A DNA stretch of 64,000 nt. It comes from Gibbula magus (lineage: Eukaryota > Mollusca > Gastropoda > Trochida > Trochidae). The stretch lies in NCBI GenBank assembly GCA_936450465.1, contig OW388296.1, forward strand, positions 31,411,638 through 31,475,637, read 5' to 3'. The position numbers and the translations under genes were made by a program. The notes under the pieces are model-generated. The model saw nothing but the letters and a program-made list of their open reading frames with translations. It was not told the DNA's origin and did not search any database. Shown piece after piece: positions 60,078 through 64,000 of the stretch. Within the stretch, counting starts at the first letter, position 1. Every line of letters starts with the position of its first letter.

Positions 60078-60080
<3 letters not shown>
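58960..60080. other. upstream of the zinc-finger gene; no other gene
   Basis: AT-rich, with short open frames (58917-59138, 59437-59679) that match nothing I know. The promoter of the zinc-finger gene could lie here, but no element is convincing. Confidence 0.35.
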
Positions 60081-60117
<37 letters not shown>

Positions 60118-60128
60118 GTCATCGTCAT
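60081..60128. repeat. (CAT)n microsatellite
   Basis: About 16 CAT units, the last few with CGT variants, some 230 bp before the zinc-finger start codon. Confidence 0.95.
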
Positions 60129-60361
60129 GAGTTAACAGACAATCCTTTTAATTGCATGCGTTGTGGTCAACTTTTCTCTCTCTTTCTGTCAAATCTTGAA
60201 ATTAATATTATTTTCCTAATAACCAATTTTGTTGTTGTAGGTAATTGGTTCAAGACTATAATTTGGAGACCATGTGACAGAAACTGAAACAATTGCAAAA
60301 GCAGGTTTGTACGATTACGTTAAGTAATCATTTCCAGTAAAAACAACTACAAAGTAACGGG

Positions 60362-61135
60362 ATGAATGATTCTGCTGGAAAACGAAATATGTGTTGTGTG
60401 TGTAAAAAGGACTTTATATCACCGAAAACACTGAGAACACACATGAGAATTCATACAGGAGAGAAACCATTCAAATGTAGTGTGTGTAGTAAAGCATTTA
60501 CACAATCAGGCCACATGCACGACCACATGAGAATTCATACTGGGGAGAGGCCATACATGTGTAACGTGTGTGGTAAAACATTTAAACAATCAGGCAGCTT
60601 GCAAGATCATACGAGAACTCATTCTGAAGAGAGAGCATTCAAATGTAGCGTGTGTGGTAAGACGTTCACACAATCAGGAATCTTGCAAGAACATATGAGA
60701 ATACATACGGGGGAAAGGCCATTCGAATGTAGTGTATGTGGCAAAACATTTAAACAATCAAGCAGCTTGCAGAGACACAAGGAAATTCATACTGGGGAGA
60801 GACCATTCAAATGTAGTGTGTGTGGTAAAACATTTACACAATCATGCAACCTGCAAGCACACATGAGAATTCATACTGGGGAGAAGCCATACAAGTGCAG
60901 TGTGTGTGGTAAAACATTTACAGTTTCGGGCGGCCTGCAAAGACACATGCGAATTCATACTGAAGGAAGACCATTCAAGTGTAGTGAATGTGATGACGCA
61001 TTTACACAACCAGGAGACCTGCAAGAACACATGAGAATCCACGCTGTGGAGACATCATATACGTGTGGAATGTGTGGTAAAGAATTTACAGAATCGGGTA
61101 ACCTGCAAGAACACATGAGAATTCATATCGGGTAG
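60362..61135 (+). CDS. nine-finger C2H2 zinc-finger protein
   Basis: 257 aa starting MNDSAGKRNMCCVCKKDF. Nine consecutive CX2C...HX3H fingers span about residues 11-254, spaced 28 residues. Linkers are canonical early (TGEKPF, TGERPY) but decay later (SEERAF, TEGRPF, AVETSY). No KRAB, BTB or SCAN domain is encoded. The class usually binds DNA in the nucleus; the target is not predictable here. TTGTTGTTGTAG at 60229-60240 could be an acceptor for an upstream non-coding exon. Finger 9 ends HIG then TAG (61133-61135), where other linkers have TGE. Beyond this stop the finger array continues in frame, so this C-terminus is probably an acquired truncation. Confidence 0.88.
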   Translation: MNDSAGKRNMCCVCKKDFISPKTLRTHMRIHTGEKPFKCSVCSKAFTQSGHMHDHMRIHTGERPYMCNVCGKTFKQSGSLQDHTRTHSEERAFKCSVCGKTFTQSGILQEHMRIHTGERPFECSVCGKTFKQSSSLQRHKEIHTGERPFKCSVCGKTFTQSCNLQAHMRIHTGEKPYKCSVCGKTFTVSGGLQRHMRIHTEGRPFKCSECDDAFTQPGDLQEHMRIHAVETSYTCGMCGKEFTESGNLQEHMRIHIG

Positions 61136-61897
61136 ACACAATACAAGTGTGGAATGTGTGGTAAAGCATTTACAGAATCTGGTTACCTGCAAGAACACGT
61201 GAGAATTCATATCGGGTAGACATAATACAAGTGTGGATTGTGTGGTAAAGCATTTACAGAATCGGGTAACCTGCAAGAACACATGAGAATTCATATCGGG
61301 TAGACACAATACAAGTGTGGATTGTGTGGTAAAGCATTTACAGAATCTGGTTACCTGCAAGAACACATGAGAATTCATATCGGGTAGACACAATACAAGT
61401 GTGGAATGTGTGGTAAATAATTTACAGAATCGGGTAACCTGCAAGAACACGTGAGAATTCATATCGTGTAGACACAATACAAGTGTGGAATGTGTGGTAA
61501 AGCATTTACAGAATCTGGTTACCTGCAAGAACACATGAGAATTCATATCGGGTAGACACAATACAAGTGTGGAATGTGTGGTAAAGCATTTACAGAATCT
61601 GGTTACCTGCAAGAACACGTGAGAATTCATATCGGGTAGACACAATACAAGTGTGGAATGTGTGGTAAAGCATTTACAGAATCTGGTTACCTGCAAGAAC
61701 ACATGAGAATTCATATCGGGTAGACACAATACAAGTGTGGAATGTGTGGTAAAGAATTTACAGAATCGGGTAACCTGCAAGAACACATGAGAATTCATAT
61801 CGGGTAGACACAATACAAGTGTGGAATGTGTGGTAAAGCATTTACATAATCTGGTTACCTGCAAGAACACATGAGAATTCATTCTTTGAAGTAGTAA
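61136..61897 (+). pseudogene. stop-punctuated zinc-finger repeat array, nine units of 84 bp
   Basis: Nine more finger units follow in the same frame, each exactly 84 bp and nearly identical (YKCGMCGKAFTESGYLQEH). Units 1-8 end with TAG in the linker (61217, 61301, 61385, 61469, 61553, 61637, 61721 and 61805). Unit 9 ends HSLK then TAG TAA and looks like the original C-terminus. Extra TAA codons occur in units 2, 4 and 9. The only recognition-helix difference is Tyr or Asn at position 3. AATAAA lies at 62042. It is untranslatable as one protein without readthrough. Confidence 0.9.
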
Positions 61898-62439
61898 TAT
61901 TCTAAACTCGCCATATAATCAGGCGTCCTACACTATGAAAGGTTTTTGGCAAGCCTTACCAGCATGCTGTGTGAAAGTAGCAATAGCATTATTATTCCCA
62001 GTATTGATAATTCTGTACTATTTATATTAATATTTTGATGGAATAAAGATTAATTTTAGTAGTTCTGAAAACAAACATCGAGTGACAATGTACAGATAAG
62101 ACAATATTCTCGGTTAGAATGAATGTTTCCTCAATACAATCCATAATTATCAGACCCTCGCCATTGCTAACGTTACTTAAACAGGAGTAATACATGTACC
62201 TAGTCCAGTTTTCGGGGAAAATATATTCCATATTCTGAAGTTGTTAAATTTGTCAATAATAACAATACTGTGTAATAAGTTCATAAGTTGAAACACTCAC
62301 TTCAATATTGCTAAGTTTCTTTTAAAGGTTCGTAAAATTATAAACATGTAAATAATATAAATTTTATCATAAATTATGTCAATGCCATACAGGGCTGTCA
62401 ACCCAAATACATTTTATGGACGCTTCACCCAAATTTTCT
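61898..62439. other. 3' flank of the zinc-finger array
   Basis: Probable 3' untranslated sequence and intergenic DNA. A candidate AATAAA is at 62042. No other feature supported. Confidence 0.35.
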
Positions 62440-62540
62440 GTATGCCTGTTACTGGTTTACCAGCATCACATGACTGTAAAATCCATTGTAATATGGGCCA
62501 TGGCCTTATATACTGAAATAAACTGTCTGTCTGTCAATTA
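62440..62540 (+). mobile_element. LINE-type 3' tail with (CTGT)n
   Basis: ATGGGCCATGGCCTTATATA followed by CTGAAATAAACTGTCTGTCT resembles the 3' end of truncated LINE copies. No coding part; the start is approximate. Confidence 0.5.
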
Positions 62541-63229
62541 AACGAGCATAGTGTCGATCAGACGCCATTTTTGAGTGGTTAACTGCAGTTACCCTACTCA
62601 GTGTAGTAGGACTCAGTGTAGTAGGGGGTATATGTCACATTAACATCACACAATGTCACAGTGGTTAATGCTAATGCCGCAAGTTGTTCTTGTACACATT
62701 GGTGGAGCGTTGAACTGCTACTTTGCATTACTTTCACTTTAAGAACGCATTCCTTTCAAAATAGTTCCTTAATTTCATATACGGTAATGAATTTGTTACA
62801 CAACGAATAATCAAACTCTCTTACAATAATGACGTTATACTGATATCAAGTCATGTATGTTCAGGGTCGTCATATATGATATCATTTGATACGATTGGTG
62901 GAAATACGTTACATTCGGATTTACTTTGAATATCTGTTTTTACCATACGCCACCACGTGTTTGTGCCAACGGAGGAATTTACCCTATCATTTAGAGTAAA
63001 TTTATTTTTGAATCGCGTATTAAGTATACAACTTTGTTTCTGGTTGAACGGAAATTAGCCCAATCCGAGGAACGGTTGCGTTGTTTTGCAACTTTATGAC
63101 AGCGGTTTCGGTTACGCATTTCAGAACATATTTTACAATTCATCCATTAGGGTTCTTCGCTTCGTACACTGTCTAGTCTATTTGGCGTGCTGTCTTTAAA
63201 GATATTCTTTCATTTTTCCGTTAGGATTT
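62541..63229. other. no gene seen
   Basis: Holds a short duplicated CTCAGTGTAGTAGG near 62598-62624 and otherwise nothing recognisable. Confidence 0.4.
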
Positions 63230-64000
63230 CTACTGCTCTGTTAATGTTATCAGAGGAGAGTAAATCATGTTCGTCAATTTCGTTAAGTTGTCTTTGGACA
63301 CTTTCTTTATCCATTGATTGAAAATCATAGGAAAATCGGACAGTGATCGCTGCATATTGGGAATTGGATCGAGTACGCCAGAGCTAAGCACGCTGTTTTC
63401 GTGAGTGACAAAAAATAAATCAATTAATGTGCTTGAACTGTGCGTCTTTCTTGTAGGTTCATGTATAGTTTGGTATATCCCATAGAATAATAATAAATAA
63501 TAATAATAATAATAATAATAATAGATCGCATTTATATAGCGCAAAGCTCCATAAAACAACGTTTTAGTGTTTCGATTTTAAAGTTATTTTTATTCAGAAT
63601 GTCCATATTGAAGTCTCCAGCGATAATTGTAAACATATTTAAATCGGTCGCCATTTCAATTGACTGATCAATTAAGACCCAGTATTGTTCACTTTTGTCC
63701 GCGCGATAAAACGTGCCGATGAGATAATTTCTAGTTTTATCTTTAACCATAGTGCTTCAAGAGCATCAATGTCTTATGCTTTCATACTCTCTACACATAA
63801 ATGTTGCTTAACATAAATAGCCACGCCACCGCCTATTGTCAAACGATCTTTTCTAAAAGAAGAGTGATAGCCTGGAATTAGTAAATCATTACAATCAATA
63901 TTATCATTTAACCAGGATTCTGTAAGGCATATTACATCATAGTCTAAAAATTATTCATGAATGATATAAATTTTATCTTTAAGACTTCTGACATTGAGAT
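63230..64000 (-). mobile_element. LINE endonuclease remnant, cut by window edge
   Basis: Read on the minus strand from the edge: DYDVICLTESWLND, DCNDLLIPGYHSSFRKD, GGGVAIYVKQHL, then LIGTFYRADKSEQYW, IIAGDFNMDIL, IHEPTRKTHSSSTLIDLFFV and SDFPMIF. These are the ordered motifs of an APE-type endonuclease at the N-terminus of a LINE ORF2. Stops and frame changes show decay. The segment 63487-63560 is a foreign insert. Reverse transcriptase is absent on the left, so the copy is 3'-deleted or decayed; the rest of the 5' part lies outside the window. Confidence 0.85.
63487..63560 (-). mobile_element. short retroposed tail with (ATT)n inside the LINE
   Basis: Minus strand: ATGGAGCTTTGCGCTATATA then AATGCGATCTATT and (ATT)n. 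GCGCTATATAAAT with an ATT tail is the usual 3' end of CR1/L2-like LINEs. It breaks the endonuclease frame. Boundaries approximate. Confidence 0.6.

Noticed and set aside
61133..61807. Programmed stop-codon readthrough linking the zinc-finger units
   Set aside because: No known readthrough context follows the TAG codons, and extra TAA codons lie inside units 2, 4 and 9. Kept only as an alternative to test.
61055..61882. 275-codon open frame on the minus strand
   Set aside because: It is the antisense shadow of the 84-bp zinc-finger repeats; period divisible by three, no known domain.

Overview
The window is animal nuclear DNA: AT-rich, intron-bearing and packed with metazoan transposable elements (LINEs, a Penelope-like remnant, a BEL/Pao LTR element, Tc1/mariner-type, Mutator-type and TTAA-flanked MITEs, a tRNA-derived SINE). 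The SINE 3' ends (a CGGCGTTAAAC core followed by ACTCACTCACTC) and the other repeat types suggest a mollusc, probably a marine gastropod. That is an inference from repeat style, not a species call.

The backbone from about 9.8 to 57.2 kb is a dispersed array of a GNAT-fold N-acetyltransferase gene of the NAT16 / histidine N-acetyltransferase type. Only one copy is intact: plus strand, three coding exons at 39262-39423, 42673-42906 and 43106-43669, giving 319 aa. It probably also has a non-coding leader exon ending at 38891. The other loci are broken: 9849-11167 (-), an orphan exon 1 at 11811-11926 (+), 15640-17824 (-), 22183-22494 (-), 26345-31776 (-) and 55800-57212 (+). Two of the minus-strand loci lie in a large segmental duplication (about 14.1-22.1 kb and 25.3-37.3 kb). 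Comparing the duplicates gives empty sites that reveal later insertions.

Region by region. 0-9 kb: no gene; a (TA)n tract, a 2 x 195 bp duplication, a LINE tail and MITEs. 9-13.7 kb: oldest acetyltransferase relic, Mutator-like MITE, about 172-bp satellite. 14-37 kb: the two duplicated acetyltransferase units with LINE, Penelope-like, 15-bp minisatellite and many MITE insertions, including a nested 2.97-kb TTAA element carrying a decayed THAP domain. 38-44 kb: the intact acetyltransferase gene. 44-48.5 kb: LINE tails and MITEs. 48.6-55.35 kb: a complete-length but mutated BEL/Pao element on the minus strand with a 5-bp target duplication. 55.8-57.2 kb: acetyltransferase exon 3 interrupted by two different TTAA MITEs. 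60.4-61.9 kb: a nine-finger C2H2 zinc-finger gene followed in frame by nine more finger units, eight of which end in the same TAG. 63.2-64 kb: LINE endonuclease remnant cut by the window edge.

The most unusual structures are the stop-codon-punctuated zinc-finger array, the group of TTAA elements with a THAP-bearing member (Kolobok/T2-like), the perfect palindrome in only one of the two BEL/Pao LTRs, and the acetyltransferase array with one survivor.
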